Shown piece by piece: positions 31,604 to 41,134 of a DNA stretch of 64,000 nucleotides. This stretch comes from Amycolatopsis sp. GM8 (GTDB lineage Bacteria; Actinomycetota; Actinomycetes; Mycobacteriales; Pseudonocardiaceae). Where the stretch lies: the NCBI RefSeq assembly GCF_021653975.1, contig NZ_JAJKFK010000002.1, positions 186,001 through 250,000 of the forward strand. The letters run 5' to 3'. The translations under genes were made by a program, and so were the position numbers. Below the pieces are notes generated by a model. It saw only the letters and a program-made list of their open reading frames with translations, searched no databases and was not told the DNA's origin. Every line of letters begins with the position of its first letter. Within the stretch, counting starts at the first letter, position 1.

Positions 31604-32485
31604 ATGAAGGGCATCGTGCTGGCCGGCGGCAGTGGCACCCGGCTGCACCCGATCACCCAGGCGGTGTCCAAACAGCTGCTGCCGGTCTACGACAAGCCGA
31701 TGATCTACTACCCGATCTCGGTGCTCATGCTCGCCGGCATCCGCGAGATCCTGATCATCTCGACCCCCGCGGACCTGCCGAACTTCCAGCGCCTGCTGGG
31801 CGGCGGGGACCAGTTCGGCCTGCGGCTGAGCTACGCCGAACAGGCCGCGCCCAACGGGCTCGCCGAGGCGTTCGTCATCGGCGCGGACTTCATCGGCGAC
31901 GACAACGTGGCGCTCGTGCTGGGTGACAACATCTTCTACGGACGGGGTTTCTCGGGCCGCATGCAGCAGGAAGTGTCCTCATTGGACGGTTGTGTGCTGT
32001 TCGGCTACCAGGTGAAGGATCCGCGGCGCTACGGCGTCGGCGAGACCGACGAGACCGGCCGGCTGATCTCGATCGAGGAGAAGCCGAGCGAACCGAAGTC
32101 GGACAAGGCCATCACCGGGCTGTACTTCTACGACAACGACGTGGTCGAGATCTCACGCGGCCTCAAGCCGTCGGCGCGCGGCGAGCTGGAGATCACCGAC
32201 GTCAACCTGACCTACCTGCGGCAGGGCCGCGCGAAACTGATCGACCTCGGGCGCGGTTTCGCGTGGCTCGACACGGGTACGCACGACTCGCTGCTCGAGG
32301 CCGGGCAGTTCGTGCAGGTGCTGGAGCACCGGACCGGGGTGCGCATCGCATGCCTGGAGGAAGTGGCGCTGCGCATGGGTTTCATCGACGCGGACGAGTG
32401 CCTGGCGCTGGGGCGGAAGCTGTCGAAGTCCGGGTACGGGGACTACGTGGTGGAGGTGGCGCGCGCCGCCGGGGGCGGGCAGTAG
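31604..32485 (+). CDS. rmlA: glucose-1-phosphate thymidylyltransferase
   Basis: ATG 31604 (a GTG precedes it at 31601). The 293-residue protein has the signature [19 protein letters not shown] and [20 protein letters not shown], then [10 protein letters not shown] and [16 protein letters not shown], all classic RmlA. It makes dTDP-glucose from dTTP and glucose-1-phosphate, the first step to dTDP-rhamnose and other deoxysugars. The remaining rml genes are not adjacent. It may feed the polysaccharide locus 4 kb downstream. Confidence 0.95.
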   Translation: MKGIVLAGGSGTRLHPITQAVSKQLLPVYDKPMIYYPISVLMLAGIREILIISTPADLPNFQRLLGGGDQFGLRLSYAEQAAPNGLAEAFVIGADFIGDDNVALVLGDNIFYGRGFSGRMQQEVSSLDGCVLFGYQVKDPRRYGVGETDETGRLISIEEKPSEPKSDKAITGLYFYDNDVVEISRGLKPSARGELEITDVNLTYLRQGRAKLIDLGRGFAWLDTGTHDSLLEAGQFVQVLEHRTGVRIACLEEVALRMGFIDADECLALGRKLSKSGYGDYVVEVARAAGGGQ

Positions 32486-32492
32486 CTCGCGA

Positions 32493-32718
32493 GTGTCGGA
32501 CTCGCCATCCTGGGTGTCGGACTCGGCGTCCCAAACGTCGAACTCGCAGTCCCGAGCGTCGGACTCGCAGTCGTGGGTGTCGGACTCGCCGTCTGGAGCG
32601 TCGGACTCACGGTCCTGGGTGTCGGACTCGCCGTCTGGAGTGTCCGACTCACGGTCGGGAACGTCGGACTCGGCGTCCTGAAAGTCGGACTCGGCGTCGC
32701 GAGTGTCGGACTCGCGGG
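32493..32718. repeat. 21-bp tandem repeat array (about 11 copies)
   Basis: Ten full 21-bp units and one partial unit occupy 32493-32718 between the rmlA stop and the htpX stop. The consensus is close to GTGTCGGACTCGCCGTCYTGG, with TCGGACTCG most conserved; individual units differ at a few positions. Because 21 is a multiple of 3, several frames stay open (for example repeats of VSDSPSW), but there is no ribosome-binding site or gene context. It lies between converging transcripts. Confidence 0.9.
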
Positions 32719-33588
32719 TTAGAAGCGGCCTCGGCGGGCCATTTCTTCCAGGCGGGCGATGCGCTCGGCCATCGGTGGGTGGGTCGAGAACAGGCGCGAG
32801 AACGACTCGCCGGGGCGGAACGGGTTCGCGATCATCAGGTGCGACTGCGACACCAGCTGCGGCTCCGGGACGAGCGGCGCACGCCGGGTGCCCACCTCGA
32901 GTTTCCGCAGCGCCGAAGCCAGCGCCAGCGGATCCCCCGTCAGCGCGGCGCCCGACGCGTCGGCCTGGTACTCGCGCGAGCGGCTCACCGCCAGCCGGAT
33001 CACCGCGGCCGCGATCGGGCCGACCAGGATCAGTAGCAGCGCGACCAGCGGATTCCCGTCCTCGCGGTCGTTGCCGCCACCGAAAACACCCGCGAACATC
33101 GCCAGGTTCGCCAGCACGCTCACCATGCTGGCCAGCGCCCCCGCCACGCACGAGATCAGGATGTCCCGGTTGTACACATGCGACAGCTCGTGCCCCAGCA
33201 CGGCGCGCAACTCGCGCTCGTTCAGCAGACCGAGGATCCCCGTCGTGCAGCACACCGCGGCGTGGCGCGGGCTGCGGCCGGTCGCGAACGCGTTCGGCGC
33301 GGCCGTCGGGCTCACATACAGGCTCGGCATCGGCTGGCGCGCGGACGTCGCCAGCTCGCGCACGATCCGGTACATCGCGGGCTGCTCGGCTTCCGAGACC
33401 GGGCGCGCCCGCATGGCCCGCAGCGCCAGTTTGTCGGAGTTGAAGTAGGCGTAGGCATTCATCCCCAGCGCCAGCACGAGCCCGATGAACAACGCGGTCC
33501 GCCCGAACAACGAACTGATGCCGACGATGATGGCGCTCAGCAGGCCCAGCAACAGCGCTGTCTTCACCCCGTTCTGATGCCCGTGCAC
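32719..33588 (-). CDS. htpX: HtpX-like membrane zinc metalloprotease
   Basis: I chose GTG 33588, ten bases after GGAAGGAGG. The 289-residue protein has two N-terminal membrane helices, the zinc motif [12 protein letters not shown] (HExxH) near residue 120, two more helices, and the third ligand in [13 protein letters not shown]. HtpX degrades misfolded membrane proteins. The end ([16 protein letters not shown]) is family-typical. It converges on rmlA across the tandem repeat. Confidence 0.93.
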   Translation of the reverse strand: MHGHQNGVKTALLLGLLSAIIVGISSLFGRTALFIGLVLALGMNAYAYFNSDKLALRAMRARPVSEAEQPAMYRIVRELATSARQPMPSLYVSPTAAPNAFATGRSPRHAAVCCTTGILGLLNERELRAVLGHELSHVYNRDILISCVAGALASMVSVLANLAMFAGVFGGGNDREDGNPLVALLLILVGPIAAAVIRLAVSRSREYQADASGAALTGDPLALASALRKLEVGTRRAPLVPEPQLVSQSHLMIANPFRPGESFSRLFSTHPPMAERIARLEEMARRGRF

Positions 33589-33722
33589 TGCCGTTCCGCC
33601 TCCTTCCGTCCGACAGATGAACGCGTGAGCGGGCTGTGAAAGTTCCACCGTAACGGTGTTCGCGCCCCCGGTCGGACCGACATCACACCGCGTTCAGGTT
33701 AAGGTCTGACAAGGGAGGGCAG

Positions 33723-34652
33723 GTGTTTGGCAGGCGTGCACTTTTCACCATGATCGCCGGTCTCGGTGCCGTCGCGGTCACGCCGGCCGAGGCCGCGCCG
33801 CGTGTCCGGACCATTCCGGTCGGGCCGGATCCCGCCCTGGTCGCGGTGAATTCCGGGTCGGGCGCGGTCTACGTCGGCAACGGGGACAACAGCGTGTCCA
33901 TCGTCGACGGTGTCACGGTGGAAATCGGCGGCACGCCCACCGACCTGTCGATCGACGAAGCGAGCGGCCAGGTCTACGCGGCGAGTGAGCACGCGGGCAC
34001 CGTCACCGTGTTCGATCCGGCGGGCCGGATCCGCGGTCTGATCGCCGCCGGGCCCGGTGCCTCCGTCATCGACCTCGACGCGGACGACAACCGCTTGTAC
34101 GCGGCCGGCGGAACCGCCGGGTCGGTCGCGGTGATCGACACCGTCGCCGGGGTGATCACCGGGCTGCTGCACGGACCCGGCCACGGCTTCGGCGGCATCC
34201 GGGTCGACAGCGGGCGCCGCGTCGCCTACCTGTCCAACGTGGATGCCGGCACCGTCGAGGTGCTCGACCTCGGTTCGCGCCGGTTCACCACGACCATCCC
34301 GGTCGGCCAGGCGCCGACGAGTTTGGCGCTGCACGACGCGAGCAACACGTTGTACGTGGCCAATTCGGGAATTCACCACCTGTCGGTGGTCGACGGTGCA
34401 TCGCACACGGAGCGGGCCCGGATCCTGCTGCGCAGCGAGGCTTCTTCGGTTGCCGTACACCAATCGAGCCACACCGTCTACGCCAATGGCGGACCGGACG
34501 GCATCGTCCGGATCGACGGCGCGGCGGGCAAGATCACCGGTGAACTCTCGCTGGGGATCAATCCCGGCGGAATCGCCGTCGACCAGCGCAGCGGCGCTGT
34601 CCACGTCACCGACCCGCTGCACGACCAGCTGTACGTGATCGACGGATTCTGA
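33723..34652 (+). CDS. secreted YncE-like beta-propeller protein
   Basis: The GTG start at 33723 gives 309 residues with a signal peptide (RRALFTMIAGLGAVAVTPAEA). At least six repeats of the YncE/YVTN type follow (SGAVYVGNGDNSVSIVDG, SGQVYAASEHAGTVTVFD, NTLYVANSGIHHLSVVDG), forming a seven-bladed propeller. Such extracytoplasmic proteins bind ligands or nucleic acid; no enzyme motif is seen. It stands alone. Confidence 0.8.
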   Translation: MFGRRALFTMIAGLGAVAVTPAEAAPRVRTIPVGPDPALVAVNSGSGAVYVGNGDNSVSIVDGVTVEIGGTPTDLSIDEASGQVYAASEHAGTVTVFDPAGRIRGLIAAGPGASVIDLDADDNRLYAAGGTAGSVAVIDTVAGVITGLLHGPGHGFGGIRVDSGRRVAYLSNVDAGTVEVLDLGSRRFTTTIPVGQAPTSLALHDASNTLYVANSGIHHLSVVDGASHTERARILLRSEASSVAVHQSSHTVYANGGPDGIVRIDGAAGKITGELSLGINPGGIAVDQRSGAVHVTDPLHDQLYVIDGF

Positions 34653-34698
34653 TCCTGGAGTCACTCCGGGTATAGGTTCGGCCACGGAGGTCAATTAC

Positions 34699-35571
34699 AT
34701 GAAACTCGGACTGCACATCCCCAACTTCACCTGGCCGAACGGACCGGCCAAGCTCGGCCCCGAACTCGCCGACCTCGCGCGTGCCGCGGACGACGCCGGG
34801 TTCGAATACCTCTCGGTGATGGACCACTTCTTCCAGATCTCGATGGTGGGCCCGGCCGAGAACGACATGCTCGAGGCGTACACGACGCTGGGCTTCCTGG
34901 CCGCGCACACCAAGCGGATCAAGTTGTACACCCTGGTCACGGGCGTGATCTACCGCCAGCCCGGCGTGCTCGCCAAGGCCGTCACCACGCTGGACGTGCT
35001 CTCCGGCGGGCGGGCGATCCTCGGCCTCGGCGCCGGCTGGAACGAAGAAGAAGCCCGCGGGCTCGGTTTTCCGTTCCCGCCCACCAAGGAACGGTTCGAA
35101 ATGCTCGAGGAGGCGCTGCGGTACATCCGCCAGATGTTCTCCGACGACGACGGCCCGTTCGACGGTGACTACGTCCACGCCGAGCGGCTGCTGAACCGCC
35201 CGAAGGCATTGTCCACACCGCACCCGCCGATCATGATCGGCGGTAGCGGCGAACAGAAGACCCTGCGGTTCGTCGCCAAGTACGGCGACGCCTGCAACAT
35301 TTTCGACGGCCCGGAACTGGAACACAAACTCGAGGTGCTGCGCGGCCATTGCGAAAAGGAGGGCCGCGATTACAACGAGATCACCAAGACCGTCCTCACG
35401 TCGATCGACATCGGCCCCAAGGGCGAGAAGACCGAGGAATTCCTCACCAGCTTGCGCCGCCTGTCCGCGCTGGGTGTCGACGTCGCGATCGGTGCCTCCC
35501 CCACGGTTCCCGACGTCGAGCCGTTCGAGATCTTCGCCAAGGACGTCGTGCCCGAGGCGGCGAATTTCTGA
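34699..35571 (+). CDS. LLM-class F420-dependent oxidoreductase
   Basis: ATG 34699 opens a 290-residue TIM-barrel protein. It begins MKLGLHIPNFTWPNGPAKLG and has VTGVIYRQPGVLAKAVTTLDVLSGGR, GLGAGWNEEEARGLGFPF and HPPIMIGGSGEQKTLR, all typical of luciferase-like F420-dependent oxidoreductases. The substrate is unknown. A strong hairpin 50 bp after its stop may end its transcript while also overlapping the start region of the next operon. Confidence 0.9.
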   Translation: MKLGLHIPNFTWPNGPAKLGPELADLARAADDAGFEYLSVMDHFFQISMVGPAENDMLEAYTTLGFLAAHTKRIKLYTLVTGVIYRQPGVLAKAVTTLDVLSGGRAILGLGAGWNEEEARGLGFPFPPTKERFEMLEEALRYIRQMFSDDDGPFDGDYVHAERLLNRPKALSTPHPPIMIGGSGEQKTLRFVAKYGDACNIFDGPELEHKLEVLRGHCEKEGRDYNEITKTVLTSIDIGPKGEKTEEFLTSLRRLSALGVDVAIGASPTVPDVEPFEIFAKDVVPEAANF

Positions 35572-35622
35572 TCTGACCGACAGCAGGGCAGTTATTCACG
35601 AAAGCGTTGCCCTGTAACGACA

Positions 35623-35673
35623 CTCCCGCCGCGTCCGACCATTGAGGCAGTCGGATGCGGCGGGAGTTCTTTT
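35623..35673 (+). promoter_or_regulatory. terminator-like hairpin abutting the start of the polysaccharide operon
   Basis: A 17-bp stem (35623-35639 with 35650-35666, one G-T wobble, 10-nt loop) is followed by TTCTTTT and then directly by the ATG at 35674. The only Shine-Dalgarno candidate for that ATG is GGGAG at 35662-35666, which lies inside the 3' stem. The structure would therefore both terminate transcription and hide the ribosome-binding site. It may simply end the upstream gene, with the operon promoter inside or beyond it, or it may be an attenuator. Confidence 0.65.
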
Positions 35674-36990
35674 ATGAGAATCAGTGTCTTCGGGCTCGGT
35701 TATGTCGGCTGCGTGTCCGCCGCGTGCCTCGCGAGCCGCGGCCACGAGGTGGTCGGGGTCGACGTCAACCCGGTCAAGATCGACCTCGTGCGCAGCGGTC
35801 GCGCGCCCGTGGTCGAGGAACGGATCGGCGAGCTGACCGAGGAGGTCGTGCGGTCCGGCGCGTTGCGCGCCACCGGCGATGTCGCCGATGCCATCGCGCA
35901 CAGCGAGATCTCGCTGGTCTGCGTCGGCACGCCGTCGGAGCCGAACGGCAGCCTTTCCACCACCTACCTGGAACGCGTGACCGAGGAGATCGGCGCCGCG
36001 CTCAAAGCACAGACGCACCGGCACACCATCGTCTTCCGCAGCACCATGCTGCCGGGCACCTGTCTCGAACTTCTGGTGCCCATCCTGGAAAAGTCCTCCG
36101 GCCTGACCGCCGGGGTCGACTTCGGGGTCGCGGTCAACCCGGAGTTCCTGCGCGAAGGCACCAGCGTGCGGGACTTCTTCGAGCCGCCGAAGACCGTCAT
36201 CGGCGAGATCGACACAGCGAGCGGCGAGGCGGTCGCGGCGCTCTACGAAGGCCTGCCCGGGGACGTCTTCCGGGTGCCGATCCCGGTCGCCGAAATGGCC
36301 AAGTACGCCGACAACGCCTTCCACGGCCTCAAGATCGGCTTCGCGAACGAGCTCGGCGCGATCTGCCGGGCGATCGGGCTGGACTCGCACCGCGTGATGG
36401 ACGTGTTCCTCGCCGACCGCAAGCTCAACATCAGCCCGGCCTACCTGCGCCCCGGTTTCGCGTTCGGCGGTTCGTGCCTGCCGAAGGACCTGCGCGGGCT
36501 GGTGCACGCCGCGCACCGCGCCGATGTTTCGGTGCCGATCCTCGCGCATGTGCTGCCCTCCAACGAAGAACACCTGCGCCGGGCGTTCGATCTGGTCGCG
36601 CGCACGGGTAAGCGCAAGATCGGACTGTTCGGGCTGTCGTTCAAGCCCGGCACCGACGACCTACGCGAAAGCCCGCTCGTCGAGCTCGCGGAACGCTTGC
36701 TGGGCAAGGGATACGACCTGCGCATCTACGACGCGAACGTGAGCCTGTCCCGGCTGATGGGCGCCAACCGCGAGTACATCGAGAGCCGGCTGCCGCATCT
36801 GGGACAGCTGCTGGCCGGCTCGGTCGAGGACGTGCTCGCGCACGCCGAGGTGTGCCTCGTCGGGTCGACCGACCCGACGGTGCTGGCCGCGCTGCCGCAC
36901 GGCGGGACGCACACGCTGATCGACCTGGTCCGCCTTCCGGACGCCGAGGTGCGCCGGACCGAAGAGGGATACGTTGGCCTTGCCTGGTAG
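35674..36990 (+). CDS. GDP-mannose 6-dehydrogenase (or UDP-glucose dehydrogenase)
   Basis: The 438-residue protein has the NAD motif MRISVFGLGYVGCVSAACLA, the middle EMAKYADNAFHGLKIGFANE and the catalytic Cys in AFGGSCLPKDLRGLV, followed by the C-terminal SFKPGTDDLRESPLVELAE. The end (NVSLSRLMGANREYIESRLPHL) is closer to AlgD-type GDP-mannose dehydrogenases than to UDP-glucose dehydrogenases. It oxidises a nucleotide hexose to a uronic acid for polymer synthesis. It is the first gene of the plus-strand surface polysaccharide operon. Confidence 0.9.
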   Translation: MRISVFGLGYVGCVSAACLASRGHEVVGVDVNPVKIDLVRSGRAPVVEERIGELTEEVVRSGALRATGDVADAIAHSEISLVCVGTPSEPNGSLSTTYLERVTEEIGAALKAQTHRHTIVFRSTMLPGTCLELLVPILEKSSGLTAGVDFGVAVNPEFLREGTSVRDFFEPPKTVIGEIDTASGEAVAALYEGLPGDVFRVPIPVAEMAKYADNAFHGLKIGFANELGAICRAIGLDSHRVMDVFLADRKLNISPAYLRPGFAFGGSCLPKDLRGLVHAAHRADVSVPILAHVLPSNEEHLRRAFDLVARTGKRKIGLFGLSFKPGTDDLRESPLVELAERLLGKGYDLRIYDANVSLSRLMGANREYIESRLPHLGQLLAGSVEDVLAHAEVCLVGSTDPTVLAALPHGGTHTLIDLVRLPDAEVRRTEEGYVGLAW

Positions 36991-38173
36991 AGCGCTGATC
37001 CTGGTCGAGAATCTGTCGGTGCCGTTCGACCGGCGGGTGTGGCAGGAATGCACCACGCTGCGCGACGCGGGCTGGCAGGTGCACGTCATCTGTCCACAAG
37101 GGACGAAGCGGGACACCGAGCCGGAAACGGTCATCGACGACGTGCACATCCACCGGTATCCGCTGAAGGCGGCGACCGGCGGCCCGGCTGGGTACCTGCA
37201 GGAATACGGAACCGCGCTGTGGCACACCTTCCGGATCGCGCGCCGGCTCGGCCGGTTCGACGTCGTGCACGCGTGCAATCCGCCGGACCTGCTGTTCCTG
37301 GTCGCCCGGATGCTCAAGCGCCGCGGCGCGAAGTTCGTCTTCGACCAGCACGACCTGGTGCCGGAGCTGTACCTCTCGCGCTTCGACCGCGGCGAGGACC
37401 TGTTGTACCGCGGCGTTTGCGCGCTGGAGCGGGCCACCTACCGGGCCGCGGACGTGGTGATCTCGACCAACGAGAGCTACCGGGACGTCGCGATCAGCCG
37501 GGGTGGCAAGCGCCCGCAGGACGTGTTCGTGGTGCGCAGCGCGCCCGCGGTCGAGCGGTTCCGCCAGGTGCCGCCCGAGCCGGAACTCAAGCGCGGCAAG
37601 CCGTTCCTGCTCAGCTACCTCGGTGTGATGGGCCCGCAGGACGGGGTTGACTACGCTCTGCGATCGCTCGCGCGCCTGCGGGAACAGCGGACGGACTGGC
37701 ACGCGGTGTTCGTCGGTTCCGGCGACACGTTCGACGAAATGGTAGAACTTGCTCGGGAATTGAAGCTCGCGGACCGCGTGGAATTCACCGGGCGCATTCC
37801 GGACGAGGATCTGGTGCGCTATCTGTCCACGGCCGATGTCTGCCTGTCACCGGATCCGCGCAACCCGCTGAACGACGTGTCGACCATGAACAAGGTCATG
37901 GAGTACATGGCAATGGCCAAACCGATCGTCTCCTTCGAACTGAAGGAGGCCAGGGTTTCGGCCGGCGAGGCCGCGGTTTACGCGCCCGCCAACGACGAAA
38001 CAGCGTTCGCGGACCTCATCGGAAAACTCCTGGACGACCCGGAAGAGCGGGCTCGGATGGGGAAACTCGGCCAGGCGAGGGTGGAGGGACCACTTGCCTG
38101 GCGCGAATCCGCGAAGGCACTCGTTGCCGCCTATGACAGTTTGAACCCGTCCACAAGTCGAACAGGTCAATAA
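36974..38173 (+). CDS. GT4-family glycosyltransferase
   Basis: A TTG at 36974 overlaps the end of the dehydrogenase gene by 17 nt. The 399-residue protein is a GT-B fold: N-terminal acceptor domain (ENLSVPFDRRVWQECTTLRD, DVVHACNPPDLLFLVARML) and C-terminal nucleotide-sugar domain (FLLSYLGVMGPQDGVDYALR, VEFTGRIPDEDLVRYLSTAD, MNKVMEYMAMAKPIVSFEL). It probably adds a sugar to the lipid-linked repeat unit at the cytoplasmic face. Donor and linkage cannot be predicted. Confidence 0.9.
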   Translation: MALPGRALILVENLSVPFDRRVWQECTTLRDAGWQVHVICPQGTKRDTEPETVIDDVHIHRYPLKAATGGPAGYLQEYGTALWHTFRIARRLGRFDVVHACNPPDLLFLVARMLKRRGAKFVFDQHDLVPELYLSRFDRGEDLLYRGVCALERATYRAADVVISTNESYRDVAISRGGKRPQDVFVVRSAPAVERFRQVPPEPELKRGKPFLLSYLGVMGPQDGVDYALRSLARLREQRTDWHAVFVGSGDTFDEMVELARELKLADRVEFTGRIPDEDLVRYLSTADVCLSPDPRNPLNDVSTMNKVMEYMAMAKPIVSFELKEARVSAGEAAVYAPANDETAFADLIGKLLDDPEERARMGKLGQARVEGPLAWRESAKALVAAYDSLNPSTSRTGQ

Positions 38174-38295
38174 CCAACGATCGCGTTTTGAACAAGACGC
38201 GGGCGGTCCTGTAACCAACGCGGGAATCGCGGCGACGAGGTTGGTGAAAGCCCACCTCGCGACGGGCAGTAGTTCTTTCGAGGGGAGAATCCGCG

Positions 38296-39621
38296 TTGAG
38301 TGACGAAACAGTGCGCTTGTCCGCCGTGGGGCGGCTCCTGCGCCAACGCTGGCGGTTACTCATCGTGCTCACCGTGCTCGGCGGGCTCGTCGGCGCCGCG
38401 GCGTCGCTGGTGTTGTCCCCCGGCTACACGACCACGTCCAGCGTGCTGTTGCAGGGCCCGCGGCAGGCCGACGAGTTGCTCACCGAGGCGCAGGTTTCGA
38501 CCAGCTCGGTGGTGCTCGACCGGGCCGCCGCCGGGCTGAGCTGGCAGACCACGGGCGCCGACCTGAAGAACAAGGTGACCTCCTCGGTCGCCAACGGCAA
38601 CGTCGTGACGATCAGTGCGTCCGCCGACACCCCGGAGCACGCGCAGCAGCTCGCGGACAAGGTGGCGGCCGAGTTCGTCCGCTACTCCACCCAGCTGATC
38701 AGCGGCTCGACCGACGCGGCCGCGCAGATCGCGCAGGAGCAGCGGGACGCGCTGCGCCAGCAGGTCACCGTCGCCACCCAGCAGGTCAGCCAGCTCGCCC
38801 AGCAGGCGAGCAGTGGCCTGACCGTGGAGAGCGTGCAGGTGCGCACCCAGCTCGAAGGGCTGCGGACCTCGCTGCAGCAGGCGATCAACAACCTGAACCA
38901 GGCGGATGCCGCGACCAGCTCGGCGAACATGGCGGTGCTCGGCCCGTCCGAGCGGCCGACCGGGGCGGCCTCGCCCACGATGACGCAGCTGATCGCGGGC
39001 GGCGCGGTGCTGTTCCTGTTGATCGGCGTGTTCGGGCACCTGTTCGCGGCGCGCACCGACCGGCGGCTGCGGGCCGAACCGGAGATCGGCGCGGCGCTGA
39101 ACTCGGAGGTGCTGGGCACCGTCGACATTCCCGAGCAGCAACCGGAAACTCGCGAGGGCTTCCTCCCGCTGCTGCGGCGGCTGGTGCGCGCCGACCGGCC
39201 GTGGGACCTGCCCGAGCTGAGCGTCTCCGCCGACGAGCTGAACCGCGAGGCCCGCTACCGCCGCGTGATCGGCCGCCTCAACACCAGCAGGCCCGTGCTC
39301 ACGCTGGTGCCCGAAGGCGACGCGCCCGCGCACCGCGCCGTCACCCACCTCGTCGCGGCGGCCGGCAGCCGGACTCCCTTGCGCGTGCTGGATGTTTCGC
39401 CGGTTCGCCCGAATGTGCCCGAAGACCCGCACGTGGCCGGCGTTCTCGTCGTACTCACCGTCGGCAGCAGGACGGCCTGGGAACTCGTCGGCATCGCGGA
39501 AGCCTGTGCCGACGCCGGCCTCGAGGTGCTCGGCGTCGTGCTGACCCAGCCTGTCCGCCCCACTACGACCGAACAGACCAAGGTCGGCAGCGACCGCGAC
39601 GCGATGGCAGGTTCAGCGTGA
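38296..39621 (+). CDS. Wzz-like polysaccharide chain-length/export protein
   Basis: A TTG start at 38296 follows GAGGGGAGAA. The 441-residue protein has an N-terminal membrane helix (LLIVLTVLGGLVGAAASLVL), a periplasmic-side region with Gln-rich coiled coil (residues ~130-215), a second membrane helix near 235-256 and a long cytoplasmic tail. This is the Wzz/YveK copolymerase layout. The tail has no Walker A motif, so it is not a tyrosine kinase. The 122-bp leader (38174-38295) contains GAGGTTGGTG...CCACCTC pairing but no recognised riboswitch. Confidence 0.82.
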   Translation: MSDETVRLSAVGRLLRQRWRLLIVLTVLGGLVGAAASLVLSPGYTTTSSVLLQGPRQADELLTEAQVSTSSVVLDRAAAGLSWQTTGADLKNKVTSSVANGNVVTISASADTPEHAQQLADKVAAEFVRYSTQLISGSTDAAAQIAQEQRDALRQQVTVATQQVSQLAQQASSGLTVESVQVRTQLEGLRTSLQQAINNLNQADAATSSANMAVLGPSERPTGAASPTMTQLIAGGAVLFLLIGVFGHLFAARTDRRLRAEPEIGAALNSEVLGTVDIPEQQPETREGFLPLLRRLVRADRPWDLPELSVSADELNREARYRRVIGRLNTSRPVLTLVPEGDAPAHRAVTHLVAAAGSRTPLRVLDVSPVRPNVPEDPHVAGVLVVLTVGSRTAWELVGIAEACADAGLEVLGVVLTQPVRPTTTEQTKVGSDRDAMAGSA

Positions 39622-41129
39622 CTACCACCACCTCCCCGCCCCTGGTCGATCTCCAACGGCTCGTCGTCGCGATCCGCCGCCGGCGCCGGCTGTGGTTCAC
39701 CGCCGCGCTCGTCGGCCTGCTCGCGGGCCTCGCGCTCTCCGTCGTCATGCCGTCACCGCCGACCGCGGTGACCAAGCTGCTCGTGATCCACCAGAACGAC
39801 TCGCCCACCGACTCCGGGACGCTGATGCGCACCGACATCGCCGTGCTGGGCACCACGAAGATCGCCGACGCCGCGCTGAAATCCTTGCACAGCACCGAGT
39901 CCACCGACGATTTCATGAAGAAGTACTCGGGCCTCGGGCTGACGAACAACGTCATGCAGATCACCGTCGAGGGCAGCAGCGCCGACGACGCGACGGCCAA
40001 GGCCAAGGCGCTCGGCGACGCGTTCATCGCGGATCACGTGCAGCGCAACCAGGCCGCGGCCGACGCCGAGGCCGCTGCCCTGGTCAACCAGCGCAACCAG
40101 GCGCAGGCCCAGCTGGCGCAGGTAGACCAGCAGATCGCGACCGAGACCGGCCGCGGCAGCAAGGCGAACGCGACGACGCTGGAGAGTCTCTACAGCCAGC
40201 GGGCGGACCTGGCCTCCAAGATTTCCGATTTCAACTCGCAGGCACAGCAGGCGGGTATCGGCTCGCCGCAGATCGCCGCGGGCACCCAGATCGTGGACGC
40301 ACCACGGATAACGCCGCATTCGTTCCTGAAGACCGCCGCCACCGACGGCGGGATCGGGCTGGTGCTCGGCCTCGCCATCGGGCTCGCGCTCGCCGCGGTG
40401 ACCGCCATCGTGCGGGACCGGCCGGTGCTGCGGCGAGAGGTCTCCGCGAACCTGGGCGCCTCGGTCATCGCACAGCTGCCCCGCCGGTGGCTGCGGCGCA
40501 AGAAGACGGCCAAGGCACGGGCCCGCCTCGCCGCGACGCTGGTCCGGATCGTCCGCGACGACGGCGGCACGGTGTCGCTGCTGGATCTCGGCGCACCCAA
40601 GGTCACCGCCCAGCTGGCGCTCGACATCGCCGGCACGCTCGCGGAGACCGCGCGGACCGTGGTCATCGACGACCTGCCGAAGCGCGAGCTGACGGCCGCC
40701 GCCGGGGAGCCGAACTTCCGCATCGCCGACGGCAGCGAAGTGCTCGGCGCGAAAGAACCCGGCGAGCTGCGGCTCGGCGTCGGCTCGGTGCGGCCGGGCA
40801 CGGCCTGGACCGACCTTTCGTACCTGGGCAAGGAAACCGTGCTGGTCGTGCGCACGGGATACGCGAACACCGCGTGGCTGCACACGGTGGCGCGCCAGCT
40901 CGCGGACTGCCAGATCACGGTCATCGGCATCGTGCTCGTCGACCCGGATCCGAAGGACCGGACGGACGGCACGTTGTGGGACGGCCTGCACACCGCGCTG
41001 CGCGGTCGCGCCGTCGCGCCCAAGCAGTCGGACGAAACCAGGAAGCTTCAGCCGGTCAAGGTGCACACCGGCACGAACGGCGACGGGCCGACGCGACGGT
41101 TCGCGCCGGTCGGTTCGCAGGAGGACTGA
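39618..41129 (+). CDS. second Wzz-like polysaccharide copolymerase
   Basis: GTG 39618 overlaps the previous stop (GTGA). The 503-residue protein repeats the layout of its neighbour: N-terminal helix (LWFTAALVGLLAGLALSVVM), Wzz-like extracytoplasmic domain with Ala/Gln coiled coil (EAAALVNQRNQAQAQLAQVD), a second helix (GGIGLVLGLAIGLALAAVTA) and a ~220-residue cytoplasmic tail with a degenerate nucleotide-binding fold. The two proteins probably act as a hetero-complex setting polymer length. Confidence 0.82.
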   Translation: MTTTTSPPLVDLQRLVVAIRRRRRLWFTAALVGLLAGLALSVVMPSPPTAVTKLLVIHQNDSPTDSGTLMRTDIAVLGTTKIADAALKSLHSTESTDDFMKKYSGLGLTNNVMQITVEGSSADDATAKAKALGDAFIADHVQRNQAAADAEAAALVNQRNQAQAQLAQVDQQIATETGRGSKANATTLESLYSQRADLASKISDFNSQAQQAGIGSPQIAAGTQIVDAPRITPHSFLKTAATDGGIGLVLGLAIGLALAAVTAIVRDRPVLRREVSANLGASVIAQLPRRWLRRKKTAKARARLAATLVRIVRDDGGTVSLLDLGAPKVTAQLALDIAGTLAETARTVVIDDLPKRELTAAAGEPNFRIADGSEVLGAKEPGELRLGVGSVRPGTAWTDLSYLGKETVLVVRTGYANTAWLHTVARQLADCQITVIGIVLVDPDPKDRTDGTLWDGLHTALRGRAVAPKQSDETRKLQPVKVHTGTNGDGPTRRFAPVGSQED

Positions 41130-41134
41130 CGCGA

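Noticed and set aside
32493..32681. Open frame encoding VSDSPSW-type 7-residue repeats
   Set aside because: It arises because the repeat unit is 21 bp, a multiple of three. There is no ribosome-binding site, and the opposite strand is also open.
32493..32718. CRISPR array
   Set aside because: Units are contiguous 21-bp repeats without spacers, and there are no cas genes in the window.
38174..38295. Possible riboswitch before the Wzz-like gene
   Set aside because: Some pairing is visible (GAGGT with ACCTC), but no conserved cyclic-dinucleotide or other riboswitch core could be recognised.
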